From Phialocephala subalpina (taxonomy: Eukaryota; Ascomycota; Leotiomycetes; Helotiales; Mollisiaceae): 64,000 bases of DNA. Within the stretch, counting starts at the first letter, position 1. Each line of letters begins with the position of its first letter. The DNA lies in the NCBI GenBank assembly GCA_900073065.1, contig FJOG01000029.1:660406-724405 (forward strand). Direction: 5' to 3'. Below the pieces are notes generated by a model that ran no database searches, had not been told where the DNA came from, and was given only the letters and a program-made list of their open reading frames with translations. This document shows positions 1-10,923 of the stretch, one piece after another. Both the position numbers and the translations under genes were made by a program.

Positions 1-688
1 ATGGCTGGTGCGGTGGCTATTGGAATCTTGGCAGATAACCAGACGATTTACGACCAAGGGGCGAATTGGTTCCTCACCGGGACAGGAAATGGGCAGGTGT
101 TTAGGGTATGTACTTTTGAAGCACCCTCAATGTCTCGAGAAAATGCTGACTGCTGAACCAAAGGCTATCCCTTACCAGCATTGGTTCGAAAACCAGGTGA
201 TTGCACAAACCCAAGAAGCGGGCCGAGATCAAGGCCACAACATGTTGGATATTGCCTTACTCTCCATGATTGGGAAGATGGCATACAATCAAGGCAATGA
301 TTTGTTGAGTTACAACAACAGTGTCATTTCATTCGCGTACGTTGAAACCCGCCCTTCGTCCTCACCGATAGCATACTGATGTTTTCACAGTGCCGAATAC
401 GCAGCGAGATACAACCTTGGATACGATGTCCCCTACACACCATACAACAACGGGCCGATCAACCTCCCGACTATCAGTAATGTTTCACGCGGTGATCTTC
501 GTCCTGTATGGGAGCTGCTTTACAACCATTACGGTGTCTTGAAGGGTAAGAATGTGACCTGGACGAAGAAATATCGTGATTTGGTTGTGAGCAGCAATGG
601 AGGAGCTGAGGGTGGCAGCGGAGATTATGGCCCGAACAGTGGCGGTTATGACCAATTGGGCTGGGGTACACTTCTCTACACGCTATGA
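1..688 (+). CDS. Alginate-lyase-like protein, 3' part (5' end outside window)
   Basis: Three exons fit one frame: 1-105, 164-336 and 391-688, with introns 106-163 (GTATGT..AAG) and 337-390 (GTACGT..CAG). The joined peptide contains QTQEAGRDQGH, then a Trp/Asn-rich helix and AEYAARYNLGYDVPY. That arrangement is typical of the alpha/alpha-toroid alginate lyase family (Pfam Alginate_lyase), in which the ExGRDQxH stretch lies in the catalytic groove. Members cleave uronic-acid polysaccharides by beta-elimination and are usually secreted. The N-terminal half, including any signal peptide, lies upstream of the window, so the ATG at position 1 need not be the start. The frame ends at TGA 686-688 after a Gly/Ser-rich tail. 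Family call is from motif memory; the substrate is not known. Confidence 0.72.
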
Positions 689-1069
689 AACGAGACGGGG
701 AGACCGAGTCTGGACACGAAGCGCTAGTGACATAGCTGATCTCTATTCGATCGCCACTATTTGTGATATTGGCAACAGACTATTGTGGCAGGGTTACATA
801 AGTTTCTTAAAACCCTTTCTTGTATTAGGTAGTTTTGAGGGTAGTGCTAGTCACGTGCTCTCCAGTACATAAAGAGCTTTCTACTCTCTAACAACAATCA
901 AGCATCCTTTTGCCCACTGTATTTACAGGCTTATTCTACGTATGACTGATTACTCTGTGCGACGATTACTGAATTAGTCCAGCTCACTGGCTGAGACGAA
1001 GTGACTTACAGTTGGGCTTTCTCACTCTGAGACCACTGCCCTTCTACACTATTCTACAGTAAAACTTTA
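689..1069. other. Intergenic stretch
   Basis: This holds the 3' flank of the lyase-like gene and the end of the convergent HET fragment. No coding or RNA gene is seen. Confidence 0.5.
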
Positions 1070-1597
1070 CTAGTATATATCAAAAGGATAAAGCTGAACA
1101 ACTTGGCTCATGTTGCCATCCCGACGAAAATATGTATTCTTAGTACACTCCCTAAACATGACACCATCCACATAACATTCACCCAAAAGTGTAAATCCGG
1201 CATCTGCAGGCCGGAGAATGTATGGCACGTCAGTACCAACAACTACCACAACACAATCGCCAGGTTTGGTGTTACCTGGCCCTGTTCTAACACCCTCCCC
1301 CCATCTCGGTTCGAAACGCCACTCTCCCGTTTGTTCTCTTGAAGATTCTTTCTCGGTTGTCAAGACTGTATCTCCTAGTAGCGATATGCTCGCACTATTC
1401 CTCAGACGGTACAACAGATGAGGGCACGGCTCTTTGGATGCGCAGGACTGATCACATGGACTACCGACTTTCAAAAAGAGACGGAAAACATCTGCGGAAA
1501 TTTGTAGCTGAGTATTTTCTGTAGTGGAATTTTCTCCCAAAGTTCCTGGGACTCTTCCCATCTGAAATGTCTTAGGCCGATATATAAGTCTCATCAT
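1070..1597 (-). pseudogene. Orphan C-terminal piece of a HET-domain protein
   Basis: The 175-codon frame carries GDCVVVVVGTDVPYILRP followed by LLGECYVDGVMFRE. This is the hallmark of the C-terminal end of fungal HET (heterokaryon incompatibility) proteins, usually read as 'GD.. ..G...P..LRP...Y.LVGE.YV.G.M.GE'. The N-terminal HET domain that should come before it is not found upstream on the minus strand. There the DNA is occupied by a plus-strand decayed gene and its promoter. The first ~75 residues, up to about 1370, do not look like HET sequence and may be a chance extension. I therefore read this as a remnant left after loss of most of a HET gene, not a working protein. It could still be transcribed from the AT-rich stretch near 1580. 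Confidence 0.6.
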
Positions 1598-1693
1598 TTC
1601 CCCTTCCTTCTTCTCTCTTCATCATCTCCCAACAAAAGTCTGATCTTCACCTCTTTCATCCGCTGCAACTTCCACCACTTGGTCGTCGCCGAC
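1570..1693 (+). promoter_or_regulatory. Core promoter and leader of the decayed gene
   Basis: A TATA-like ATATATAAG lies at about 1578-1588. It is followed by a long CT-rich tract and CAAC/CACC-type leader sequence that runs into ATG at 1694. This is a conventional fungal promoter/leader layout and is better preserved than the reading frame behind it. Confidence 0.45.
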
Positions 1694-3560
1694 ATGGGAT
1701 CGGGAGCTTCTCGCGAGACCGTGATCGATTCCAAGCGGTGGAGAGGCCCACTATGAGCTAACGACTACACCGACTCCCGCAAAGTGGAACTAATCTGCTC
1801 ACTCATTCCGGTTTTGGACGACAAAACTCTCCTACGCTCACTCATGGGACGTCCGGATCTTGTTACACTCTTCACACTATTACGGACGTCGGGAGCTCCT
1901 CGGGCACGAGAGTGAAAATCCCTTAAAAGTGACGGACGATATCAAAGCTCAAGAGCTTTAGCGAGTGCTACGACCTCTATTAAGGTACTATGCCTTGTAA
2001 GGTCAGAATTAACCACTCTCAGGAGATTCTCGCTAAATTGTGGGTGACTTTCATGCGGCCGTTTCTTGTGTAGTCTTTGGGGTCTCCCTATTTGACTTCG
2101 TGAGGTACGCGCTTGGATATAATAGTCAAGCTCTTTCTGTTGGTGTTTTGCTTAATGCTGTGTGCGACGCTCGCAATAGTTTTTAGAGATTATTTCAGGG
2201 CTGTCCTCAAATAAAGAACATTTATATTGAAGTTGAGAAGGTTAGTTCCAAGTATCTATAGGGACCTAGTACTAGCCAAAAGAGATATTGTGGTTGGGGT
2301 ACCACTTGTTAGTTTACTGGATCTTAAGTAACACGATATACGCTCTATACGACGCCTTGGCCTCGACCCTCGACCCGACCAAGAGCCTGTTTATAATAAG
2401 CAATCTAGATTTCGTACTCAAGAGACTTGCGGTATTCAAGAAATGACGTTGTTTGACAATCGAATTTGGGGCAGAATGGCCTCTCAAAGCTCGCAGACCG
2501 AAAGAGAAGAGATTAGGATTTCCGTCCAGAATCATCATTAAGATCACATCCGGTGTCGCGTCCACGAAGTGTCTTTCTCAGATGATCCAAATTTGGAAGA
2601 AAAAAAACAGATCGGGATCGCAATCCTGAGGGAATGAAAGACTTCCATCCCTGGATCCGTGTTCCCATCCGAAGGACCCACTTGAATCAAGCTTTGAAAT
2701 TGTGGCCATACGGCTGGTTGAGCCCAGATGAACCATTTCACGTATGCGGCATCCCAATACAACAAAGCAGTTCCCATTCTCAGGCAATCCAACCGGGAAA
2801 TGCAAACACCCCAAGCATTGGGAACTTAGAGAGAGCACTTCCAAGAGCTGCTGCGGGTGCGCCACGATACTATCTCAACAATAATTTCGAGATTTTTCAG
2901 CGGGAGAGTCGGGCGTACACTCACTAAAGCTGATCCCTAGAAATATTGTTGTTGTCAAGACCACGATTGCTACTAAGTCGTCGGGCCATCCCTTCCAAGT
3001 GTGGAACTCCAGACGCTTGGGAAGATCATCTGAAGCCAATGGAGCTTGGAGGGAAGATATATGGTAGGATCCATGAGCAAGACTCGAGGGCAGCAAGTTC
3101 ACGACAGATGGCTCTTCTCTTGACATGGAGTACCGGCGTTGCGAGAGGAAAAGGCTCAAGAGCTCGAATTTGCAATGAATAAGTTTGAGGACGCTGCCTC
3201 CATTGCATCTGATGATCTGACCAAAGCCGAAATATAATCACATTCACTTGAAAACTTCACTTCAAGTTGGTGGAATATGACGATTAAAATAGTGTCTTCG
3301 AGGAGCGCCCCGTCAGCTAGTTCAGTGCAAGAGAGCTTCGATTCGTCAATCATCGTGGGTATAAATACATCAACGCTTCTTCACCAGGCCAAACAAAGAT
3401 CAAAGGGTCGCTTGTCCGCCACAACTGCTTGTGTCGGAGACCTCGGAGGTCGCTCTTCAGAAACAGGGCCATTTCAAGTAACCTAAACCGAATTTTGATC
3501 AAAGAATTGCAGAAATTGTAGAGCAAGAAGTTCAAGCTGAAGGTCGCGTAGGCAAGATTT
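1694..3560 (+). pseudogene. Decayed protein gene of unknown family
   Basis: From ATG 1694 the frame reads MGSGASRETVIDSKRWRGPL, a stop at 1754, then continues in the same frame to 1915 with TDSRKVELICSLIPVLDDKT. Coding-like text resumes in shifted frames. Examples are FDFVRYALGYNSQALSVG near 2090-2150; FTYAASQYNKAVPILRQS near 2735-2790, broken by one stop and then continuing as HFQELLRVRHDTISTIIS; and LEFAMNKFEDAASIASDD near 3165-3225. All pieces are on the plus strand and in order, which is what a single large gene decayed by stops and small indels would leave. I do not recognise the family. The promoter ahead of it still looks normal. C-to-T or G-to-A changes may explain some stops (RIP), but I could not test this. 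Confidence 0.5.
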
Positions 3561-4186
3561 GAAAAGAGCGGTTGTTGTCAATTGGAGAACTGTTGTCATG
3601 GTGAAGGACATTCATGCTTCCTTAGTTGGAGAGGTTAGTTATGGGTAGACGCAGTATTCAAAGCCTGGGTAAAGTAAGTTATAGTAGTACAGTACAGTCG
3701 CTTGCAAAACCAGCTTCCCCTTCGAAGGCGCCACGTTATTCTGAGACAGGGATCTTGAAACACTATGTCGTACTGAGTCTAGTGAAGTACACCGCCGGAT
3801 CCGAAAGTATTACTAAGCAATGTATGAGTCATCATACATTAGGCTGCAACATTACAGTTTAGGATCGGGGCGGCTGTAGTAGCAGCATGGTTTGATTACT
3901 ATGACTTTCCTAGTATTCTTATTTTCATATGAGAATATGTCTGCTACATCGGTACTCAGTTTTGTTGCCGGATCTCGATTTCCTTAGTTGTTGATCAAGC
4001 CACCGTCCGAGAGGCACTAGGCGTGTGCTGCGCCGCAAAATCACACTACTGACGTGCCCGCACTTGCGAAGAGTTGGGCTGCGCTTGACGACACTCTTGT
4101 TTTATACTCCACTCACCGTACTAGAGTCGTGGAATTTTACCTGAAATTCTTAATACACCGGAGATTATAACATCTATACGCAAATC
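3561..4186. other. Intergenic stretch with NLR promoter
   Basis: No gene is recognised. A TTTTATACTCCACTCACC stretch at about 4099-4117 is a plausible core promoter for the receptor gene that starts at 4187. Confidence 0.4.
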
Positions 4187-7004
4187 ATGCGTCTTTTGGA
4201 ACTCACAAACCGTGGCGAATTCAGCCTGACCAAAGATCTTATCGACGATATTCCTCCCTATGCGATTCTTTCGCATACTTGGGGAAAGGATGAAGAAGAA
4301 GCCACGTTTCAAGACTTGACACAGAGTGTTAGAAAGAGCAAGGCTGGCTATAAAAAGATCCAGTTCTGCGCAGAGCAAGCCGCTCGCGACGGCCTACAAC
4401 ATTTCTGGGTCGACACATGTTGTATTAACAAGTCGGACTACACCGAGCTCTCAGAGGCTATCAACTCTATGTTTCGCTGGTACCGTGATGCGAACAAATG
4501 CTATGTCTACCTCTCAGATGTTTCAACTCGTCGCTTTGATGCAAGTAATCCGTTCTTCCAGTTCTCGTGGGAATCAGCTTTTCGGGAAAGTAGATGGTTT
4601 ACACGAGGCTGGACACTTCAAGAACTTATTGCTCCGACGTCAGTCGAATTTTTCTCTTCGGAAGGCCAACGGCTAGGCGATAAGAAATCGCTAGAACTAT
4701 TAATTCACGAGATAACAGGCATCCCCGCTGAAATACTGCAAGGAAGCCCTCTGGCTCAATTCACTATTGATGAGCGGATGTTATGGGCAGCAAAACGTAC
4801 GACCAAACGCAAAGAAGACGAGGTGTACTGTTTATTTGGCATTTTCGACATCCATATGCCGCTGATCTATGGGGAGGGGAGAGAAAACGCGTTCATAAGG
4901 CTCCGTAATAAGATCGATAAGCGTTCAAAGGGTAAGTAGATCAACTTGGAGGGTTTTACTATACCAACAGCTTCTCTAGTACCTGCTAGCCGGAAGACAC
5001 CATTGTCGACCGTGCCATTTAATAGGGACCTAAACTTTATCGGAAGACAAGACATTCTCATGGCGTTAGAATCAAAATTCTCCTCACAAGAGTCTCACAA
5101 GCGCGTTGTCCTTGCAGGGCTGGGTGGAGTGGGGTACGCGTTCTCGGCCTATTAGCTTCTTTGCCTAACAACTTCCCAGGAAATCGCAAATTGCTATCGA
5201 ATACTCATATCGCCTCAGAATTTATGATGCCCAGATCTGGGTCTTCTGGGTGCATGCTAGTACTGCCGAGAGATTTGAACAAGGTTATAAATCTATTGCC
5301 GCTATATTGAAGCTACCTGGATGGAACGACCCTAAGACCGATATACTGGATGCCGTGTGGAGATGGCTGAGTGACGTCCAAAGTGGCCGTTGGCTTCTGA
5401 TACTTGATAACGCTGACGATATTGACGTATTTACTTCGACGCCGGGTAAGGACTCAGAGCGCCAATCACGTCCGTTTTTGAGCTACATCCCACAGCCTGT
5501 GACGGGATCGGTTCTCCTAACGACCAGAGACCGACGAGCTGCATCGTGGCTTAGCACTGGGTACCTGAGCGCTATCACCGTGGATATAATGACGCCGGAA
5601 GATGCCGAGCAGCTGCTTGAGACAAAGATCCCCGATGGACTCTCTTCTGCCTCCGAACGAGCAGAGCTAGTTCACGAACTAGACTACCTCCCACTTGCTA
5701 TTACTCAAGCCGCCGCGTACATCAGTGCGCGAGCAACGCGGATGCCGGTCTCCAAATACCTGACACTCTATCGCCACGACGAAGTTAGTCAAAGCCGACT
5801 ACTGGACGAGGAATCTGGAGACTTGCGGCGGGATCCAGGTGTTCCTAATTCTGTTATCCGGACGTGGCAAATCTCATTCGACCAGATAAAACGCAAGTGG
5901 CCATCGGCTGCGGAGCTGCTGTCTTTCATGGCTATGCTCGACCGCCAAGGGATTCCGGTTTTCTTACTCAGTGCTTGCTATCCAAATGCTCTCGATCTTG
6001 AAGCCGCATTGAACCCTCTTCACGAGTTCTCCTTGATTTCTGTTGAAAGGGAGGGTGCGAGCTTCGAGATGCACCGACTTGTGCAGCTCGCTACACAAAA
6101 GTGGCTAGAGAAGTATCAGGAGGTTGAGCGATGGCGAGGAAAGGCGGTAGAGGTAGTCTCGAATGCTTTCCCGAATGGGGATTACAGTAATTGGGAGATG
6201 TGCGAGACGCTATGGCCTCATGCGCAAGAGGTACTAAGGTCAAAATTTGCATTAGATGCTTATTATCTCGCGCAGGCAAGTCTCTTATATCACATGGCAT
6301 GGTATAGCTGGCTGCAAGGCCGTTATGTTCTTGCTAGGGCACAGAGTCAAGAGTCTCTTGACATCCGTGAGCAATCACTTGAGTGTAATGATATTAGAAT
6401 ATTTGATAGTGTAGAGCTATTAGGTCTAGTGCTCAGGTACCAGGGCAGGTACGACGAGGCCGAGACGATGAACCGGCGAGCGCTAGCGGGGACAGAGACG
6501 GTACTCGGGCCTAAGCACCCTAATACTTTCATGAGTGTAAACAACCTTGCTTTAGTGCTTCAATGCCAAGGCAAATACGACGAGGCCGAGACGATGAACC
6601 GGCGAGCGCTAGCGGGGAGAGAGACGGTACTCGGGCCTAAGCACCCTAATACGCTAACGAGCGTAAGCAACCTCGCTTCAATACTTCAAGACCAGGGCAA
6701 GTACAGCGAGGCCGAGACGATGAATCGGCGGGTGCTGGCGGAATTTGAGACGGCACTCGGGCCTGAGCACCCTAATACGCTGACGAGCGTGAGCAACCTC
6801 GCAAGCCTGTTGGAAGCGCTAGGTAACTTTGAAGATGCTACTATCTCCTATCAGAAAGCGCTTTCTGGCTACAACAAGGTCCTCGGCCCTAAGCATCCCA
6901 CGACTATAGCATGCTCTAAACGATATTCTTCTCTACTAGAAAGAAACTCAGGGAAGTCACCTGTAGCCTTGTCCAACTTTGTGCTTGATACCCCGCATAG
7001 ATAG
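4187..7004 (+). CDS. HET / NB-ARC / TPR NOD-like receptor
   Basis: Exons 4187-4931, 4971-5133 and 5180-7004 join in phase to 910 residues; AG at 4979 is an alternative acceptor giving three fewer. Residues ~1-245 are a HET domain (PYAILSHTWG, FWVDTCCINK, CYVYLSDV, WFTRGWTLQELIAP, EDEVYCLFGIFDIHMPLIYG), a cell-death inducer in vegetative incompatibility. A nucleotide-binding domain follows: P-loop GLGGVGKSQIA near residue 300, created by the second splice, Walker B RWLLILDNADD, sensor GSVLLTTRD and GLPL-like LPLAITQAAAYI. From about residue 690 come kinesin-light-chain-type TPRs of 42 residues. This is a standard fungal NLR: the TPRs sense a ligand, the NB-ARC oligomerises on nucleotide, and the HET domain signals. 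All key nucleotide-binding motifs are intact, so it is probably functional. The second intron is only 46 bp. Confidence 0.92.
6450..6953 (+). repeat. 126-bp TPR-coding tandem repeats
   Basis: Units start at 6450, 6576, 6702 and 6828, at exactly 126-bp spacing (42 codons). The first three share long identical runs such as GAGGCCGAGACGATGAA, whereas the fourth is diverged (FEDATISYQKALSGY). The DNA-level similarity is greater than protein conservation alone would need. That points to recent duplication or concerted exchange among the ligand-sensing repeats. Confidence 0.9.
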
Positions 7005-8786
7005 ATGCTTTTTGACAGACGCTTGAACGGTGAAGGTTTCCTCCTCGTGTTGCGAATGGGGTCATTATAGGATATCGTTGTTAGAAGTTGAGGAATTGAG
7101 TTGTTAAGGACTTTGCAAGGCGGGGCGGCTTTTCGTAAGGAGTTTTGTCCCGTTTATGGCTGAGCTGGTATGACTTGGCCAGGAGTATATAGCATTTCCA
7201 CTTCCGACATTTGATTCATTACCTCTCCTACTTTTCCAACATAAGTTTTACTATCTTTCAACTCAAGGATTCAAGTTCTCTTATTCTAAATTTACAAGAA
7301 TCTCAGAGACTAGTCACCATTTATTAGGCATTACTACTCCCGCCATAACCACTCCGACGTTTCTAGTTTATCCACCTATCTTCTTCGCTTATAAAATCAC
7401 TTACCGCCTTTTCTTTTGTAACTCTAAATCTGTATTACTATGCCTCAATCAATTATTCGGTGGAGAGAGTAATAGTCTTGCATCCAAGCTATCTGCTCAG
7501 TTCCGTGATGAATCCCAAGCCGGGCTTCCAACCTTTTTGTGTAGGAAAAGTCAATACTTTCTCAATTGAAAAAAGCCCCTTTTCTTCACTATGGTATAAA
7601 ATACCACCTATTGCTCCATAACGCTAATATCTCAAATCAGGTATTGCTGCAAATCAAATTTACGCACCCTTCGCGATCCTGTTAGATTATCTTTGTCAAC
7701 TACTTAGATACTTCAAGTAATCAACACGTATTCAGGTATAGGAGTACGGCTTGATTTCAGTTCGTGGAAGCCAGCGTAGTCAGAAATATGAAGGGGGATC
7801 GTTGTTATGATTGGCACTGCTATCATTTTCCCTCCCTTGACACTTGGGAAAGGCATCAAATGAGTGGTATGAGGGTGTCCGAAATAAATCTTATCAATGT
7901 GCACAGAAAAGAATCTCGCGTGCAGATAAAATGAAGAGAGAGGAAAGAAGACGAGGCATGATTTCCTACAGAGCCACGCGAGCAATTAGACATGTGTAGG
8001 CTTTCCTTTGGTAACTACAGGAACAAAACTTGGAAGAAGGATAAGGTTATTTATACGCCTATACTTGGGCACCCGCTCCCTCTGCACTTATAACAAAATT
8101 ACTTCGGAGAAGGAGGTGAGAGGAGTGACGATGATACGGTACACGAGACGTGGAATCGAATGATTGCAAGTGTGGACTCTTTCTTGATTTTTGAGTTATC
8201 GAAAGGTATTAAAAGAACCTAGTTCCTATCTCTAAAAGGTATGAATCGAATTAATCGTGAGACAAGTGTCATAGTTTCGTAATCTGAGGGATTCTAATCG
8301 AGACTTCGAAATCTTCGGTTCATGAGCGTCCTTCATTCTTCTGGTACCTCCGCTAGTACCTTCTCTCCTTGGCTCAACAAATCAAAACAACGCAACTGCT
8401 GTCGAGACTAAGCTTACTACCATCTGCCCCACTAGCTTTCCACCTTTCCTCATAGATCCCACGTTCCAATCCAAACCAAGTCTAGATTCTCTCGAACACC
8501 TAGAGATAAAGGCAAAAAGAAACGACTTTGACACCCTCTACTGCTTGGCTGTCGGTCACCCCACTGGCACATATGTCTCTACCTATGTGGTCTATATGCT
8601 AATAGAAAGAAGGTATGAGCAAGAATAGGGTATATATATGCCTCGGAGGGACTGGATTATAGGAATGGGTTTGGGGTTCTAAAGGCAAGGAGGGGTAAAA
8701 CCCATCTGAAATAAGAAAGCAAATCGAGGGGAAGAGATCGCAGCTTTGCCTTCTCAAGTAAGCTTCCACTCCCACCTGCAAGGCAC
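7005..8786. other. Gene-poor stretch
   Basis: No reading frame with recognisable protein sequence is seen. There are pyrimidine-rich tracts and scattered TATA-like words (for example near 7590 and 8630). They may be promoter or non-coding transcript material, but nothing can be assigned. Confidence 0.4.
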
Positions 8787-9286
8787 AAAAGCACCATCTT
8801 TGTTTGGCTGGCTTGAAGATCCAATCCTCACTGAAATTAGAAATTAAAAGCGACGTGGTACTGGTATTGGTGATTCCGGAATTCGTCTCCGAGACTTTGG
8901 CATGTGCGGTTGTTAGGTTCATGTAAGAAGACCGTTAACTTCCTTCTTCATCCTTTTCTTTCTATAACAAGAAGAAGAAACATTACTGTTATCAAGACTT
9001 AACCCACTATCATCTCCCCCTCAAACTCTCGAGGGGAAAAGCACCATCTTTGTTTGGCTGGCTTGAAGATCCAATCCTCACTGAAATTAGAAATTAAAAG
9101 CGACGTGGTACTGGTATTGGTGATTCCGGAATTCGTCTCCGAGACTTTGGCATGTGCGGTTGTTAGGTTCATGTAAGAAGACCGTTAACTTCCTTCTTCA
9201 TCCTTTTCTTTCTATAACAAGAAGAAGAAACATTACTGTTATCAAGACTTAACCCACTATCATCTCCCCCTCAAACTCTCGAGGGG
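8787..9286. repeat. Perfect 250-bp tandem duplication
   Basis: Bases 8787-9036 and 9037-9286 appear identical by eye over their full 250 bp, from AAAAGCACCATCTTTG to CTCTCGAGGGG, and abut head to tail. The unit has no convincing reading frame. The lack of any difference suggests a very recent duplication or an assembly artefact. Confidence 0.9.
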
Positions 9287-10923
9287 GATACGAACCAGTT
9301 TCACTCGATCGAAGGAAGACTTGATAATAATCAAATAAAAGTTAGCTTTTTCTTTCTAATGTAAAAACACCTTCCCTCTCTCCTACGATACGACACATCA
9401 AATTATATCGTTGGGAGTGGGAGTGATTAAGTTGGTGTCGGCTTCAATGCTCTTGGCTGCCTTTCTGCGACTTCGCGATTGGGAACTTGGAAATGTGGGA
9501 GGTTGTGAGGACGATGAGTATATCCTTCTCCACTTTTGCCTCCTGTATAAGCGAGAAGAATGATCGTTGTCATTAAAAAAAGTGTTATCACCCACCTCCT
9601 AACATTCCTTCTCTTCCCCCCAAACCCCAAGCTCATACAAACAAGACCACCTCGAGGTAGCTCTCAAGCATCAAAGAGAGAGAGGAGGGGAAAGCACGCG
9701 AATACCGAAGTGAAGGAAAACTTCGCTTCAACGCAATGCACACATAATCTCTCATCTTTGGGACTGTAGAGATAGAGGATGGAGGTAATGGCTTTATATC
9801 TACTCGAGTTCTTTTGAAATTCCGTTTGTACTTGCTATGAGGGGGCGAGAATGAAGAGTGAGAAGGGGAAAGAGGAAGGTAAGGTGGTCAAAAGAAGCGA
9901 GTGAAAATTAAAAACAAGACACAACTTCGCCCCTTCAGCTCGAGCTACCATTTCTCTTTCTCCTAGTATAAAAGCACAATCCCCCACCTTTCCCCTCCCC
10001 TCCAAACAAGAAAACACCAAAACAACCGCTTCAAGGTTGTGGTATTTGTGTGAGTAAGGTTAGCCTTGAACCACCTTCCTGCAATTTTATGTAATCAAGA
10101 ACCTGTAGCGCGCGCGGAGGCTGTAAGGATAACGAGGGTATCCTACTTACCACCCCTCCTCGATGCGGACAGGGGGATACATATTCGCTGTCAAAAGCAC
10201 GAGTACTGCCATATTCCCTCCAATTTAGCTCTTCTCTTCCTTTTGAGAGTGAGATCCACCAAGAACGAATCTACTCTGGGGTACTCCCGAGTGCAAAGGA
10301 AAGAAAGGGAAGGATGGGGAGGGGGAGGGTGAAGGCGAAGTGAGCGAAGAATTGGCGTTAACACGGTAGAAGCCAATGACTGCTGCTTTTTGGGACAGTG
10401 AATATTAAGGATGTGTGGGTGGTGGGTTATTTATACTTGCTTTTGGGGTGTGATTGAGGTTGAGGGTAAGGTGAGGGTGAGGTGAGGTGGGGTGAATGGA
10501 TTGCGGGGTAACTACCCCACACCACGTGCGCTGCGTTCCAATCTGAGAATAGGGGCGACCAAAAAAGCAAGAACGCGTGGAAGAAGGCGCAGAGAGAGCC
10601 ACAATGAAGTGAAGTGTTTACAGAAGCAAAGGAAATTGAAGAATGTTAAAAGATGTGCCATTTTAGGTATCTGAGCTGACGAAGAGTAGTTATGAACCCC
10701 AATCTGCCGTTTCTTTTTGAATCCAACATTCATTTAATTCCCCTGATTTGATCGACGAACGAGATTTGGTATAGAAGGAAACACACATCCAACCCGACTC
10801 CAAGATCAAATTACTCCCCTCTCGAGTTTTGTATTACTTCTCTCCCCCAATATCCACTCATCTCTTTATTCTTCGTATCTCGACCCAAGAGATCATCTTC
10901 TTTTCTTCATCGATCTCCTCTCC
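9287..10923. other. Gene-poor stretch with alternating purine and pyrimidine tracts
   Basis: Blocks rich in C/T alternate with blocks rich in G/A. TATA-like words occur near 9795, 9967 and 10430, followed by CT-rich leader-like sequence. No protein-coding gene is recognised. The left edge of the synthase gene begins immediately after. Confidence 0.4.

Noticed and set aside
2314..2865. Several minus-strand frames of 80-95 codons
   Set aside because: They overlap the plus-strand decayed gene, have no family features, and only the plus-strand text looks like conserved protein.
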